A stretch of 64,000 bases of DNA. Origin: Microbacterium oxydans. GTDB taxonomy: Bacteria; Actinomycetota; Actinomycetes; Actinomycetales; Microbacteriaceae. The DNA lies in NCBI RefSeq assembly GCF_000956525.1, contig NZ_JYIW01000021.1:1-64000 (forward strand), in the 5' to 3' direction. The notes beneath the pieces were generated by a model that was not told the origin of the DNA, did not search any database, and worked only from the letters and a program-made list of their open reading frames with translations. Positions 41,833 through 52,195 of this stretch are shown here, in pieces (position 1 is the first letter of the stretch; the number at the start of each line of letters is the position of its first letter). The translations under genes and the position numbers were made by a program.

Positions 41833-43245
41833 ATGTCATCACCAGCCCAGCCCGACGTTCCGATCTGGACCACGGTGCAGGAGCTGCTGGTCGACGACGA
41901 CCGCGTGACTCCCCAGCTGCAGGGCTTCCTCAGCCTCGCGGTACCGGCGGGCGTGATGGCGGCGACGCTGTATCTCGACGTGCCGAACGACCTCACTGCA
42001 GCGCAGATCAACAAGCGTCTGCGCCTGCCGATCATGGAGGCGCTCTCGCACATCGGCGACGAGGTCACCTCCTTCCGCGTCGTGGTGAACCACGAGCTCG
42101 CCGAGCAGCCGACCGCCCCGATCTCGATCGGCGACTTCGGCAGGCAGGACGGCGACTTCGCGCGTCAGGAGCATCAGCGGGTCGAGTCGCCCATGGAGCA
42201 GCCGACGCAGATGCGCCACGAGTCGCGCCTCAATCCGAAGTACACCTTCGACAACTTCGTGATCGGTCAGTCGAACCGCTTCGCGCACGCCGCGGCGGTC
42301 GCGGTGGCCGAGGCGCCGGCGAAGGCATACAACCCGCTCTTCATCTACGGCGACTCCGGGCTCGGCAAGACCCACCTCCTGCACGCGATCGGCGACTACG
42401 CGCAGTCCCTCTATCCAGGGGTCAAGGTGCGGTACGTCTCGAGCGAGGAGTTCACGAACGACTTCATCAACTCGATCGCGAACAACCGCGGCGCCGCATT
42501 CCAGGCTCGCTACCGCGAGGTCGACATCCTCCTGATCGACGACATCCAGTTCCTGCAGGGACGCGCCGAGACCCAGGAAGCCTTCTTCCACACCTTCAAC
42601 ACGCTCCACGACCACAACAAGCAGGTGGTCATCACCAGCGATGTCGCACCGAAGCACCTGACCGGCTTCGAGGATCGGATGCGCAGCCGCTTCGAGTGGG
42701 GCCTCATCACCGACGTGCAGGCGCCCGACCTCGAGACGCGTATCGCGATCCTCCGGAAGAAGGCGCAGAGCGAGGCCCTGCACATCCCCGACGAGGTGCT
42801 CGAGTACATCGCGACCGTCGTGTCGTCGAACATCCGCGAGCTCGAGGGTGCGCTGATCCGCGTCTCCGCCTTCGCGAGCCTGAACCGCTCGGCTCTCGAC
42901 ATCTCACTCGCCCAGACGGTGCTCCGCGACATCGTCGACACGGCGGAGGACAACATCATCTCGCCGACCGACATCATCACGGCGACCGCGCAGTACTTCA
43001 AGCTCACGGTCGACGACCTGTACGGATCGAGCCGCTCGCAGCAGATCGCCACGTCTCGACAGATCGCGATGTATCTGTGCCGAGAGCGGACGAGCCTCTC
43101 GCTCCCGAAGATCGGGCAGCTGTTCGGCAACCGCGACCACACGACAGTGATGTACGCGTACAAGAAGATCAGCGAGCTCATGAAGGAGCGTCGCTCGATC
43201 TACAACCAGGTCACCGAGATCACCACGCAGCTGGGTCGTCGCTGA
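41833..43245 (+). CDS. dnaA: Chromosomal replication initiator DnaA
   Basis: 470 residues with the four standard domains: I (1-90, oligomer contacts), a short II (about 91-130), III AAA+ (Walker A GDSGLGKT at 173-180; Walker B LLIDDIQF) and IV, the DNA-binding helix-turn-helix with the signature LFGNRDHTTVMYAYKKI. ATG at 41833 follows GGAG; the open frame upstream of it crosses DnaA boxes and is not coding. It ends in a strong hairpin before oriC. Confidence 0.98.
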   Translation: MSSPAQPDVPIWTTVQELLVDDDRVTPQLQGFLSLAVPAGVMAATLYLDVPNDLTAAQINKRLRLPIMEALSHIGDEVTSFRVVVNHELAEQPTAPISIGDFGRQDGDFARQEHQRVESPMEQPTQMRHESRLNPKYTFDNFVIGQSNRFAHAAAVAVAEAPAKAYNPLFIYGDSGLGKTHLLHAIGDYAQSLYPGVKVRYVSSEEFTNDFINSIANNRGAAFQARYREVDILLIDDIQFLQGRAETQEAFFHTFNTLHDHNKQVVITSDVAPKHLTGFEDRMRSRFEWGLITDVQAPDLETRIAILRKKAQSEALHIPDEVLEYIATVVSSNIRELEGALIRVSAFASLNRSALDISLAQTVLRDIVDTAEDNIISPTDIITATAQYFKLTVDDLYGSSRSQQIATSRQIAMYLCRERTSLSLPKIGQLFGNRDHTTVMYAYKKISELMKERRSIYNQVTEITTQLGRR

Positions 43246-43265
43246 CACGCGATCCGCGCGGCCAC

Positions 43266-43306
43266 GAAGGGGGCATGGCGTCCGAAAGGGATGCCATGCC
43301 CCCTTC
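43266..43306 (+). terminator. Terminator of dnaA
   Basis: GAAGGGGGCATGGC (43266-43279) and GCCATGCCCCCTTC (43293-43306), a perfect 14-bp stem 20 bp after the dnaA stop. Confidence 0.85.
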
Positions 43307-43738
43307 ACCGTCTCGACACGCCCTCGATCGAATCCGATAGATGCCTCTATGCACATGTGGATAACTTGTGGATGAAGTGCGCTCGGGTCGGGACGAATGT
43401 GTGGGAAATCCAGAAACCTGTGGATAACTCCGGGGAAGTCCACTTCGCCTCGGATGCCGTCCAGCCCCGTATTCCTCAGGGTTTCCACAACTGACAACCG
43501 TGTAGTTCCCTACTCGCGTCTGCTTTCCACCGACTTATCCACAGTTTCAACAGTTGTTAACACCGTTAAGGAGTTAACCCTGAGAGAGCTCGATCCGATC
43601 ACCAGACGGTGGATGGATCCGGATCCGAATCCCAAAAGCCCTGAGCGTAGGGATCAGCAGGACTGTGGGGCTAGCATGGGAAGCCCTGCACCGGGGAAGA
43701 CGACGATCACGTCTCAGAATGACGACAAGGGAGCACCA
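43307..43738. other. Replication origin oriC (dnaA-dnaN interval)
   Basis: DnaA boxes: TGTGGATAA at 43356-43364, TGTGGATGA (one mismatch) at 43367-43375, TGTGGATAA at 43419-43427 and TTATCCACA at 43535-43543. An AT-richer stretch with GTTAAC-like motifs (TTGTTAACACCGTTAAGGAG, from about 43554) is a candidate unwinding element. Genes diverge from this region in both directions, as expected for an origin. Confidence 0.9.
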
Positions 43739-44881
43739 GTGAGGTTTCAGGTCAACCGCGATGTCTTCAGCGAGGCTGTCTCGTTCGTCGTCAAGCTGCT
43801 GCCGCAGCGCAACCCGCAGCCGATTCTCGCCGGAGTCCTGATCGAGGCCGACGGATCCGGGCTCACACTCTCGGCATTCGACTATGAAGCCTCGGCCCGC
43901 ACGACGATCGAAGCCACCGTCGACACCCCCGGCACGATCCTGGTGCACGGTCGTCTGCTCTCCGACATCGCGAACCGCCTGCCGAACGCTCCGATCGAGA
44001 TCGCCGTCGAGGAAGACGGCGGCATCACGGTGACCTGCGGCTCCGCTCGCTTCACGCTCGCGGCCATGCCGGTCGAGGAATACCCGTCGATCCCAGAGGT
44101 GTCCGGTTCATCGGGCGTCGTCCCGGCCGACGACTTCGCCACCGCGATCGCGCAGGTCGGCTTCGCCGCCTCACGCGACGATGTGACCCCGGTGCTCACC
44201 GGTGTGCAGCTGGAGGTCTCCGGTCAGAGCCTGAGCCTGGTCGCGACCGACCGATACCGTGTGTCGCTGCGTGATGTCCCCTGGGACGGCGAGGCAGTCG
44301 AACAGTCGGCGCTCGTCCCGGCTCGCACCCTGCTCGAGGTCGGAAAGACGTTCGGTCACGCCGGCACGATCCAGATCGCGTTCTCCGGCGCAGGCGACCG
44401 CGAGATCATCGCGTTCACCTCGGGCAACAAGACCGTGACGTCGCTGCTCATCAAGGGCAATTTCCCGCCGGTCCGCCGTCTCTTCCCCGAGCAGACCGAC
44501 CACTACGCGGTCGTCAACACCGCTGACCTCGTCGAGGCCGTTCGCCGTGTGGCACTCGTGCTCGACCGTGCTGCTCCGCTCCGGTTCACCTTCTCGCATG
44601 ACGGCGTCACCATGGATGCCTCCGGCAGCGAGCACGCCCGTGCATCCGAGTCGGTCGACGCGATCCTCAACGGCGGCGAAGAGGTCACGCTCGGTCTGAA
44701 CCCGCAGTACCTGATCGAGGCCCTCGGCGCGGTCAAGAGCGAGTTCGTCCGCGTGACCTTCACCTCGAGCGACAACGCGAACAAGCTCAGCCCGGTCCTG
44801 ATCACGAGCCAGACCTCGGTCGACCAGGCAGGCCTCGACTCGTTCAAATACCTGCTGCAGCCCAACCTGCTCCTGCGCTGA
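43739..44881 (+). CDS. dnaN: DNA polymerase III beta subunit (sliding clamp)
   Basis: 380 residues; the three-domain clamp that encircles DNA and tethers polymerase. Starts MRFQVNRDVFSEAVSFVVKLLP, with conserved LTATDRY-like segment (LVATDRYRVSLRDV) in domain two and a hydrophobic pocket region at the C-terminus. GTG at 43739 is chosen because AAGGGAG lies six bases upstream; the frame is open back to 43397 through oriC but is not coding there. Confidence 0.97.
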   Translation: MRFQVNRDVFSEAVSFVVKLLPQRNPQPILAGVLIEADGSGLTLSAFDYEASARTTIEATVDTPGTILVHGRLLSDIANRLPNAPIEIAVEEDGGITVTCGSARFTLAAMPVEEYPSIPEVSGSSGVVPADDFATAIAQVGFAASRDDVTPVLTGVQLEVSGQSLSLVATDRYRVSLRDVPWDGEAVEQSALVPARTLLEVGKTFGHAGTIQIAFSGAGDREIIAFTSGNKTVTSLLIKGNFPPVRRLFPEQTDHYAVVNTADLVEAVRRVALVLDRAAPLRFTFSHDGVTMDASGSEHARASESVDAILNGGEEVTLGLNPQYLIEALGAVKSEFVRVTFTSSDNANKLSPVLITSQTSVDQAGLDSFKYLLQPNLLLR

Positions 44882-44939
44882 GCTCGCGAGTCCGCATCGG
44901 GCTCGGCTGCATGTCGGATCCCGAAGGTAGTGTGAATCC

Positions 44940-46241
44940 GTGATCGTGGAACACCTGAGTCTGGTTGATTTCCGCAATTACGCGACCGCCGATCTGGCTC
45001 TCCACCGGGGTCCGAATGTGCTCGTCGGCCGCAACGGGCAGGGCAAGACCAACCTCGCAGAGGCAGTGGTCTTCCTGGCCACGCTGGGTTCGCACCGGGT
45101 GTCATCCGATGCTCCGATGGTGCGCGACGGCCAGGAGTACGCGATCATCCGCGCACGGCTGGCGCACGGCGAGCGTCGAGTGCTCGTCGAGGTCCAGCTC
45201 AACAAGCAAGGGTCGAACAAGGCACGCATCAACGGTTCGCCGTCGAAGGCGAACGAACTCCCCCGCTATGCGCACGTCGTGCTCTTCGCCCCTGAGGACC
45301 TGCAGATCGTCCGCGGCGACCCCTCAGCTCGTCGTCGCTTTGTCGACCAGCTGCTGATCCAGCGCACGCCGCGGATGTCGTCGGTGCTCGCCGACTACGA
45401 CCGGGTGCTCAAACAGCGCAACGCGCTGCTGAAGTCGGCTCGGGCGAGAGGCATCAAGGGCGAGGGGCTCAGCACGCTGGATGTCTGGGACGACAAGCTC
45501 GTCGCCCTCGGATCCGAGATCATCGCCGCCCGACAGCGACTCGCGGCCGACCTGCAGCGGCCGGTCGCCGATGCGTATGCGTCGATCGCCGGCGAGGATC
45601 ACAGCCCGCAGCTCGACTGGGCGCTCTCGGTCCGCGGTGCGGATCCGGAAGACGGCGTGGATGCTCCTGCCGAGACCTCGGGCGACATCGCCGAGATGTT
45701 CCATGCCGCGCTGCGTGAGAAGCGATCGAACGAACTCGAACGCGGACTCACCCTGACCGGACCGCATCGCGACGACCTGATCCTGCGGGTGCGCTCGTTG
45801 CCGGTGAAGGGTTATGCCTCGCATGGTGAGTCCTGGTCGATCGCGCTCGCGCTCCGGTTGGCGTCGGCCGAACTGCTGCGCAGCGAGTCGCCCGCCGGCG
45901 ATCCGGTGCTCATCCTCGACGACGTCTTCGCCGAGCTCGACGCCGACCGCCGGCAGCGCCTTGCCGCGTTGACCGCCGGCTACGAGCAGGTGGTGGTCAC
46001 GGCGGCGGTGGAGGAGGATATTCCTGCGGTGCTGCACGCCCACGTGGTGCGGATCACCGCCGGCACCATCAGCGATGAGCGGGACCCTTCGACAGGCTCA
46101 GGGACCCAGGTTGGGGCCGGATCAGAGGTCCAGGGCGGAAGTGGATCTGAGACGCCGGGGGCGGTGGATTCGGAGCCCGACGGAGCGACAGTGTCGGAGG
46201 TCCAGGGCACAGTGGAGCAGGAGGAGGCGACGCATGACTGA
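44940..46241 (+). CDS. recF: DNA replication/repair protein RecF with a low-complexity C-terminal extension
   Basis: 433 residues. Walker A GRNGQGKTNL (about 33-42), an SMC-like signature region (LTLTGPHRDDL) and Walker B ILDDVFAELD are intact; it loads RecA at gaps with RecO and RecR. The last about 60 residues after VRITAGTIS are an acidic Ser/Gly/Glu tail not found in typical RecF, and it begins with DPSTGSGTQ, encoded by a REP-like repeat (46085-46107). GTG at 44940. Overlaps dciA by 8 bp. Confidence 0.95.
   Translation: MIVEHLSLVDFRNYATADLALHRGPNVLVGRNGQGKTNLAEAVVFLATLGSHRVSSDAPMVRDGQEYAIIRARLAHGERRVLVEVQLNKQGSNKARINGSPSKANELPRYAHVVLFAPEDLQIVRGDPSARRRFVDQLLIQRTPRMSSVLADYDRVLKQRNALLKSARARGIKGEGLSTLDVWDDKLVALGSEIIAARQRLAADLQRPVADAYASIAGEDHSPQLDWALSVRGADPEDGVDAPAETSGDIAEMFHAALREKRSNELERGLTLTGPHRDDLILRVRSLPVKGYASHGESWSIALALRLASAELLRSESPAGDPVLILDDVFAELDADRRQRLAALTAGYEQVVVTAAVEEDIPAVLHAHVVRITAGTISDERDPSTGSGTQVGAGSEVQGGSGSETPGAVDSEPDGATVSEVQGTVEQEEATHD
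46085..46107 (-). repeat. REP-like copy within the 3' end of recF
   Basis: CCCTTCGACAGGCTCAGGGA then CCC, one change from the chromosome's usual inverted copy. Translated as DPSTGSGTQ. Confidence 0.85.
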
Positions 46242-46746
46242 CATCTCGGCGAACATCGCCGCCGCGGCATCCGATGCTCCGGAGACCGTCGCGACCTACC
46301 TGCGCCTGCGCGGTCTCAACCCCAGTTCGAAGAACTGGAAGCGCAAGCGTCGCGTGGCCGTCGATGACGACAACGCGCCGTTCACCCCCGGTCGTGACCC
46401 CGGCGCCCTCGGTGCTGTGCTCGACAAACTCACCCGCGACGCCGGCTGGCAGGTGCCGCTGGCGCGGGAAGACCTCGTCCGTCAGTGGGCCGATCTCGCC
46501 GGCGCCGACACCGCCAAGCATTCCGAGCCGGTCTCGCTCGAGCGCGGACTGCTCACCGTGAAGTGCGACTCCACTGCCTGGGCGAAGAACCTCCAGTACA
46601 TGCGTGCGACCATCATCACCGAGATCGGGCGACGGTATCCGGATGCCGGAGTCGAGAACCTCCGCTTCATCGGACCGGACGTTCCCTCCTGGAAATGGGG
46701 TCCCAGAGTCGTCCCAGGGCGGGGTCCGCGCGATACCTACGGGTAG
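46234..46746 (+). CDS. DciA-like protein (DUF721)
   Basis: 170 residues. VRQWADLAGADTAKHSEPVSLERGLLTVKCDSTAWAKNLQYMRATIITEI is the DUF721/DciA core (KH-like), the loader-like partner of replicative helicase in bacteria without DnaC. The basic N-terminal helix region (SSKNWKRKRR) is typical of actinobacteria. ATG at 46234 follows GGAGGAGG and overlaps recF. Part of the dnaN-recF-dciA replication group. Confidence 0.9.
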   Translation: MTDISANIAAAASDAPETVATYLRLRGLNPSSKNWKRKRRVAVDDDNAPFTPGRDPGALGAVLDKLTRDAGWQVPLAREDLVRQWADLAGADTAKHSEPVSLERGLLTVKCDSTAWAKNLQYMRATIITEIGRRYPDAGVENLRFIGPDVPSWKWGPRVVPGRGPRDTYG

Positions 46747-46864
46747 GGCACCATCGAGGGGGTTCCGACGGCTGAGAGGGCCACACACGGCCGTTCAGCG
46801 GGATTTCGCATCGAAACCCCGCTAGAATGGGAGTTCGTGATATCGATGTGGAGAATGCCCTCTG

Positions 46865-48976
46865 ATGACGCCTGAATCCCCTGCTGACGAGACGGAATCG
46901 ACCAACGGGAGCACCCCCGACCCTTCGACCGGCTCGGAGGCCGAGACTCCCGCTGAAGAGGTCCGTTCCACCTCGATCTCGCCCAAGGTGAAGCAGCCCG
47001 GTGAATACGGTGCCGACTCGATCCAGATCCTCGAAGGACTGGAAGCCGTTCGCAAGCGCCCCGGTATGTACATCGGCTCGACGGGCCCCCGTGGCCTGCA
47101 CCACCTGGTCTACGAGATCGTCGACAACTCGGTCGACGAGGCACTCGCCGGCTACGCCGACACCATCACCGTGACCCTCCTCGCCGATGGCGGCGTGCAG
47201 GTCATCGACAACGGCCGCGGCATCCCGGTCGACCCGCACTCCTCTGACCCGTCGAAGTCGACCGTCGAGGTCGTGCTCACGATCCTCCACGCCGGTGGGA
47301 AGTTCGGTGGCGGCGCCTACGCCGTCTCGGGCGGTCTGCACGGTGTCGGCTCGTCCGTCGTGAACGCGCTGTCCACCCGCTTCGACGTCGCAGTCAAGCA
47401 GAAGGGCTTCGTCTGGCGGCACAGCTTCGCCGAGGGCGGCGTTCCCCAGCAGCAGCTCATCAAGGGTGAAGCGACCGACGAGACCGGTACGAGCATCACG
47501 TTCTGGCCGGACGCCTCGATCTTCACCGAGACGATCGACTTCGACTACGACACGCTGCGCACCCGCTTCCAGCAGATGGCCTTCCTGAACAAGGGCCTGC
47601 GCATCGAACTCCTCGACGAGCGTGAGGCATCCTCCTACGAGATCGAGGAGGACGGCGCCACGACGACCAAGCAGCCGGGTGACGTGTTCTTCTACGAGCG
47701 CGGACTCGTCGACTACGTCGAGTATTTGAACAAGGTGCGTCACGCCGAGGTCGTCAACGACGAGATCATCGCCTTCGAGTCCGAGGACACCGCTCGCAAG
47801 ATCTCGCTCGAGGTCGCGATGCAGTGGACCACCTCGTACACCGAGAACGTCTTCACCTACGCGAACACGATCAACACGCACGAGGGTGGCACGCACGAGG
47901 AGGGCTTCCGCGCCGCACTGACGACGCTGGTCAACAAGTACGCGCGTGCGAACAACATCCTCAAGGAGAAGGACGACAACCTCTCCGGCGACGATGTGCG
48001 AGAGGGATTGACCGCGGTCATCTCGATCAAGCTCGGCGAGCCGCAGTTCGAGGGCCAGACGAAGACCAAGCTCGGCAACACCGAGGCGAAGGCATTCGTG
48101 CAGAAGGTCGTCGGCGATCAGCTCGGCGACTGGTTCGACCGCAACCCGGCGCAGGCGAAGAACATCATCCGCAAGGCGTTGGATGCCGCGACCGCTCGTC
48201 TCGCTGCGCGCAAGGCCCGCGAGACCGCACGCCGCAAGAGCGTGTTCGAGTCGGCGGCGATGCCCGACAAGCTCAAGGACTGCACCAGCAAGGATCCGTC
48301 GATCAGCGAGATCTTCCTCGTCGAGGGTGACTCGGCAGGTGGCTCGGCCGTGCAGGGTCGCGACCCGCACACGCAGGCGATCCTCGCGCTCCGCGGCAAG
48401 ATCCTGAACGTCGAGCGCGCGCGTCTCGACAAGGCGCTCGGCAACCGCGAGGTCCAGGCGATGATCCAGGCCTTCGGCACCGGCATCGGCGAGGACTTCG
48501 ACATCGAGAAGGCCCGCTATCACAAGATCGTGCTGATGGCGGATGCCGATGTCGACGGCCAGCACATCACGACGCTGCTGCTCACGCTGCTGTTCCGCTA
48601 CATGCGCGGACTCATCGAGGCGGGCTTCGTCTACCTCGCGATGCCGCCGCTCTACCGTCTGAAGTGGTCGAACTCGGCGCACGAGTATGTGTTCAGCGAC
48701 GCCGAGCGCGACGCCCTGCTCAAGCACGGCCTCGATAACGGCAAGCGCATCCCGAAGGACGCCGGCATCCAGCGCTACAAGGGTCTCGGCGAGATGAACC
48801 CGAAGGAGCTGTGGGAGACCACGATGGATCACGCGACGCGGACGTTGCAGCAGATCACGATCGAGGATGCCGCCGCGGCCGACGAGATCTTCAGTGTGCT
48901 GATGGGCGAGGACGTCGAATCCCGCCGCAGCTTCATCCAGCGGAACGCCAAGGACGTGCGCTTCCTGGACATCTAG
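46865..48976 (+). CDS. gyrB: DNA gyrase subunit B
   Basis: 703 residues. GHKL ATPase ([32 protein letters not shown]), transducer and TOPRIM ([26 protein letters not shown]) domains are intact. It supplies the ATP-driven half of gyrase. The first about 50 residues before [21 protein letters not shown] are an acidic low-complexity extension containing [12 protein letters not shown], probably a decayed REP-like insertion (from about 46919). ATG at 46865; Met in the family usually lies closer to the ATPase, so a shorter start is possible but no good alternative is seen. Confidence 0.97.
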   Translation: MTPESPADETESTNGSTPDPSTGSEAETPAEEVRSTSISPKVKQPGEYGADSIQILEGLEAVRKRPGMYIGSTGPRGLHHLVYEIVDNSVDEALAGYADTITVTLLADGGVQVIDNGRGIPVDPHSSDPSKSTVEVVLTILHAGGKFGGGAYAVSGGLHGVGSSVVNALSTRFDVAVKQKGFVWRHSFAEGGVPQQQLIKGEATDETGTSITFWPDASIFTETIDFDYDTLRTRFQQMAFLNKGLRIELLDEREASSYEIEEDGATTTKQPGDVFFYERGLVDYVEYLNKVRHAEVVNDEIIAFESEDTARKISLEVAMQWTTSYTENVFTYANTINTHEGGTHEEGFRAALTTLVNKYARANNILKEKDDNLSGDDVREGLTAVISIKLGEPQFEGQTKTKLGNTEAKAFVQKVVGDQLGDWFDRNPAQAKNIIRKALDAATARLAARKARETARRKSVFESAAMPDKLKDCTSKDPSISEIFLVEGDSAGGSAVQGRDPHTQAILALRGKILNVERARLDKALGNREVQAMIQAFGTGIGEDFDIEKARYHKIVLMADADVDGQHITTLLLTLLFRYMRGLIEAGFVYLAMPPLYRLKWSNSAHEYVFSDAERDALLKHGLDNGKRIPKDAGIQRYKGLGEMNPKELWETTMDHATRTLQQITIEDAAAADEIFSVLMGEDVESRRSFIQRNAKDVRFLDI

Positions 48977-48983
48977 CCAGCCT

Positions 48984-49039
48984 CGGTTCCCTGCGCTCGT
49001 CGAAGGGAACCCGGATGCTTCGACAAGCGCAGCGACCCA
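48984..49039. repeat. REP-like pair between gyrB and gyrA
   Basis: GGTTCCCT (48985-48992) pairs with AGGGAACC (49004-49011) around GCGCTCGTCGA; next to it is a variant repeat CTTCGACAAGCGCAGCGACC (49018-49037). It could form a hairpin between the two gyrase genes and separate their expression. Confidence 0.7.
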
Positions 49040-49064
49040 GAACTGAACGACCGGAATCGAACAC

Positions 49065-51629
49065 ATGACTGACGAAGAACGCCCCGAGCCGGCACACGAA
49101 CACGGCAAGATCGACCAGGTCGACCTGCAGTCCGAGATGCAGCGCAGCTATCTCGACTACGCGATGGCCGTGATCGTCGGCCGTGCCCTCCCCGACGTCC
49201 GCGACGGACTGAAGCCGGTGCACCGCCGTGTGATCTACGGCATGTACGACGGCGGGTTCCGCCCCGACAAGTCCTTCTCGAAGTGCGCCCGTGTGGTCGG
49301 CGAGGTCATGGGTCAGTACCACCCGCACGGCGACTCGGCGATCTACGACGCCCTGGTTCGTCTCGTGCAGCCGTGGTCCTTGCGGTATCCGCTCGCGCTC
49401 GGTCAGGGAAACTTCGGCTCGCCAGGCAACATGGGCGCGGCCGCTCCTCGGTACACCGAGACGAAGATGGCTCCGCTCGCGCTCGAGATGGTGCGCGACA
49501 TCGAAGAGGAGACCGTCGACTTCACCGACAACTACGACGGTCAGACGCAGGAGCCGACGGTGCTCCCGGCGCGCTTCCCGAACCTGCTCGTCAACGGTTC
49601 TGTCGGCATCGCGGTCGGCATGGCCACGAACATCCCGCCGCACAACCTGCGCGAGGTGTCGGATGCCGCACTCTGGGCGCTCGACAACCCAGACGTCACC
49701 CGCGAGGAGCTCCTCGAAGGTCTGATGCAGCGCGTCCCCGGTCCTGACTTCCCGACCGGCGCGCAGATCCTCGGCACGAAGGGCATCCACGAGGCGTACC
49801 GCACCGGTCGTGGCTCGATCACGATGCGCGCCGTCGTCAACGTCGAGGAGATCCAAGGCCGTACGTGCCTCGTGATCACGGAGCTCCCGTACCAGGTCAA
49901 CCCCGACAACGTCGCGGTGAAGATCGGCGATCTGGTCCGCGACGGCAAGATCGGCGGCATCGCCGACATCCGTGATGAGTCCTCCGACCGCACCGGGCAG
50001 CGTCTCGTCGTCGTGCTGAAGCGCGACGCGGTCGCCAAGGTCGTGCTGAACAACCTGTACAAGCACACCCAGCTGCAGGAGAACTTCGGCGCGAACATGC
50101 TCGCGATCGTCGACGGCGTGCCGCGCACGCTCGCGATCGACGGGTTCATCACGAACTGGATCGCGCACCAGATCGACGTGATCGTGCGTCGCACCGAGTT
50201 CCGTCTGCGCGAGGCCGAGAAGCGCATGCACATCCTGCGCGGTTACCTCAAGGCGCTCGACGCGCTCGACGAGGTCATCGCGCTGATCCGTCGTTCGCAG
50301 ACCACACAGGAGGCGAACGAGGGACTGCAGGGTCTCCTCGAGATCGACGAGATCCAGGCGGATGCGATCCTGCAGATGCAGCTCCGCCGCCTCGCCGCCC
50401 TCGAGCGTCAGAAGATCATCGAGCAGGCTGCCGAGCTCGAAGCGCTGATCACGGACTACAAGGCGATCCTCGCCGACGAGGGCCGTCAGCGCACGATCAT
50501 CCGCGAGGAGCTCACGGCGATCGTCGACCGCTTCGGCGACGAGCGCCGCACGCACATCCTGCACGGCTTCGACGGCGACGTCTCGATGGAAGACCTCATC
50601 GCCGAAGAGGAGATGGTCGTCACCGTCACGCGCGAGGGCTACATCAAGCGCACACGCAGCGACAACTACCGCTCGCAGCACCGCGGCGGCAAGGGCATCA
50701 AGGGCGCGCAGCTGCGGGCGGATGACATCGTCGAGCACTTCTTCGTGACGACGACGCACCACTGGCTGCTGTTCTTCACCGACAAGGGTCGCGTCTACCG
50801 CGCGAAGACCTACGAGGTGCCGGAGGCCGGCCGCGACGCGAAGGGCACGCACGTCGCGAACCTGCTCGCGCTGCAGCCCGATGAGAGCATCGCCCAGGTG
50901 CTCGACATCCGTGACTACAAGGTCGCGGACTATCTGGTGCTCGCGACGCGCGAGGGTCTGGTCAAGAAGACCCGCCTCGACGTGTACGACACGAACCGCC
51001 AGGGCGGCGTCATCGCGATCCGCCTGAACGACGAGGACGAGCTGGTCAGTGCACTGCTCGTCGACGCGACGGACGACATCCTCCTGATCAGCCGCCGCGG
51101 CATGTCGGTGCGGTTCGAGGCGACCGATGAGGCGCTTCGTCCCATGGGCCGTGCGACCGCCGGTGTGCGGGGCATGAAGTTCAAGATCGACACGGACTGC
51201 CTGCTCTCGGCATCCGTCGCCGCCCCCGGGAAGTTCGTGTTCGTGGTCACCGACGGAGGGTACGCGAAGCGCACCGCCGTCGAGGAGTACCGCGTGCAGG
51301 GACGCGGTGGAACAGGCATCAAGGTCGCCAAACTCAACGACGATCGGGGCACGCTCGCGGGCGGTCTGATCGTGTCTGAGGACGACGAGGTCCTTGTGGT
51401 TCTGTCCAGCGGCAAGGTGGTACGCTCTGCCGTGGCCGAGGTGCCCGCCAAGGGTCGCGACACCATGGGAGTGGTGTTCGCACGGACGACGGAAGCCGAC
51501 CGGATCCTCGCCATCGCCCGCAATGGCGAGCGGGGCCTCACCGAGGAAGACGATTCGGCCGAGGTGGAGACGGCACCCGAAGCCGCCGCCTCCGAGACGA
51601 CAGAGAACCCTGAGGAAGCAGACGCATGA
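49065..51629 (+). CDS. gyrA: DNA gyrase subunit A
   Basis: 854 residues. Catalytic Tyr130 (AAPRYTE), the winged-helix region and six-bladed C-terminal pinwheel with the GyrA box (about [10 protein letters not shown]) are present. The quinolone-resistance region reads [10 protein letters not shown] with Ser91 and Asp95, the susceptible-type residues. The end is an acidic tail. ATG at 49065. Stop overlaps the DUF3566 start (ATGA). Confidence 0.97.
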   Translation: MTDEERPEPAHEHGKIDQVDLQSEMQRSYLDYAMAVIVGRALPDVRDGLKPVHRRVIYGMYDGGFRPDKSFSKCARVVGEVMGQYHPHGDSAIYDALVRLVQPWSLRYPLALGQGNFGSPGNMGAAAPRYTETKMAPLALEMVRDIEEETVDFTDNYDGQTQEPTVLPARFPNLLVNGSVGIAVGMATNIPPHNLREVSDAALWALDNPDVTREELLEGLMQRVPGPDFPTGAQILGTKGIHEAYRTGRGSITMRAVVNVEEIQGRTCLVITELPYQVNPDNVAVKIGDLVRDGKIGGIADIRDESSDRTGQRLVVVLKRDAVAKVVLNNLYKHTQLQENFGANMLAIVDGVPRTLAIDGFITNWIAHQIDVIVRRTEFRLREAEKRMHILRGYLKALDALDEVIALIRRSQTTQEANEGLQGLLEIDEIQADAILQMQLRRLAALERQKIIEQAAELEALITDYKAILADEGRQRTIIREELTAIVDRFGDERRTHILHGFDGDVSMEDLIAEEEMVVTVTREGYIKRTRSDNYRSQHRGGKGIKGAQLRADDIVEHFFVTTTHHWLLFFTDKGRVYRAKTYEVPEAGRDAKGTHVANLLALQPDESIAQVLDIRDYKVADYLVLATREGLVKKTRLDVYDTNRQGGVIAIRLNDEDELVSALLVDATDDILLISRRGMSVRFEATDEALRPMGRATAGVRGMKFKIDTDCLLSASVAAPGKFVFVVTDGGYAKRTAVEEYRVQGRGGTGIKVAKLNDDRGTLAGGLIVSEDDEVLVVLSSGKVVRSAVAEVPAKGRDTMGVVFARTTEADRILAIARNGERGLTEEDDSAEVETAPEAAASETTENPEEADA

Positions 51630-52030
51630 GCACGGTAGCCGACAAGCTGGCGAAGAAGTCCACGCGCAAGACCGGGGGCAAGCAGGTCCGCCTGCGCCTC
51701 GTGTACGTCGACTTCTGGTCGGCCGTGAAGCTCTCGTTCCTCGGCGCTGTCGCGCTCGCAGTGGTCACGATGGTCTCGTTCTTCCTGATCTTCCTCGTGC
51801 TGCAGGCGACGAACATCATGACGACGGCCGATGAATTCGTGCGGAGCTTCTCCGACGGTGCGATCTCGCTGTCCGAGGTCGTCGGCCTGCCGCAGGTCAT
51901 GGCCTTCGCGGCGGTCGTCGCGATCCTGAACCTGATCGTGTTCACGGTGCTCGGTGCCGTCATCGCCGGTATCTACAACCTCGCCGTGAAGGTGACGGGC
52001 GGTCTGCTCGTCGGCTTCATGTCGAACTGA
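51626..52030 (+). CDS. DUF3566 domain-containing membrane protein
   Basis: 134 residues: basic N-terminus, two hydrophobic segments (about 37-62 and 88-115) and a short external loop. DUF3566 genes regularly follow gyrA in actinobacteria; the role is unknown to me. ATG overlaps the gyrA stop, so it is translated from the gyrase transcript. A strong terminator follows. Confidence 0.92.
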   Translation: MSTVADKLAKKSTRKTGGKQVRLRLVYVDFWSAVKLSFLGAVALAVVTMVSFFLIFLVLQATNIMTTADEFVRSFSDGAISLSEVVGLPQVMAFAAVVAILNLIVFTVLGAVIAGIYNLAVKVTGGLLVGFMSN

Positions 52031-52056
52031 CGCCGACCGGCTCACGAGCCGATCTC

Positions 52057-52090
52057 CGAAGGGGCGGATGCTGCGGCATCCGCCCCTTCG
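52057..52090 (+). terminator. Terminator of the gyrase operon
   Basis: CGAAGGGGCGGATGC (52057-52071) and its perfect complement (52076-52090) with a 4-base loop, 26 bp after the DUF3566 stop. Confidence 0.88.
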
Positions 52091-52195
52091 TCGTTCCCGA
52101 ACCCCTGAGGACCCCATCGGGAGTAGGGAAAACCCGAACCAGGGTGTCCGGGTTCCTCGGTGTCGGCGGGATGAGCCCAGCCGTACCTTTGAAGC

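Noticed and set aside
43397..43738. In-frame upstream extension of dnaN into oriC
   Set aside because: The segment contains DnaA boxes and an AT-rich stretch, and a well-placed AAGGGAG before the GTG at 43739 gives the standard clamp N-terminus.
52131..52154. AACCCG-N12-CGGGTT inverted repeat upstream of the histidine kinase
   Set aside because: Only six paired bases with a long spacer in GC-rich DNA; not enough for an operator claim.
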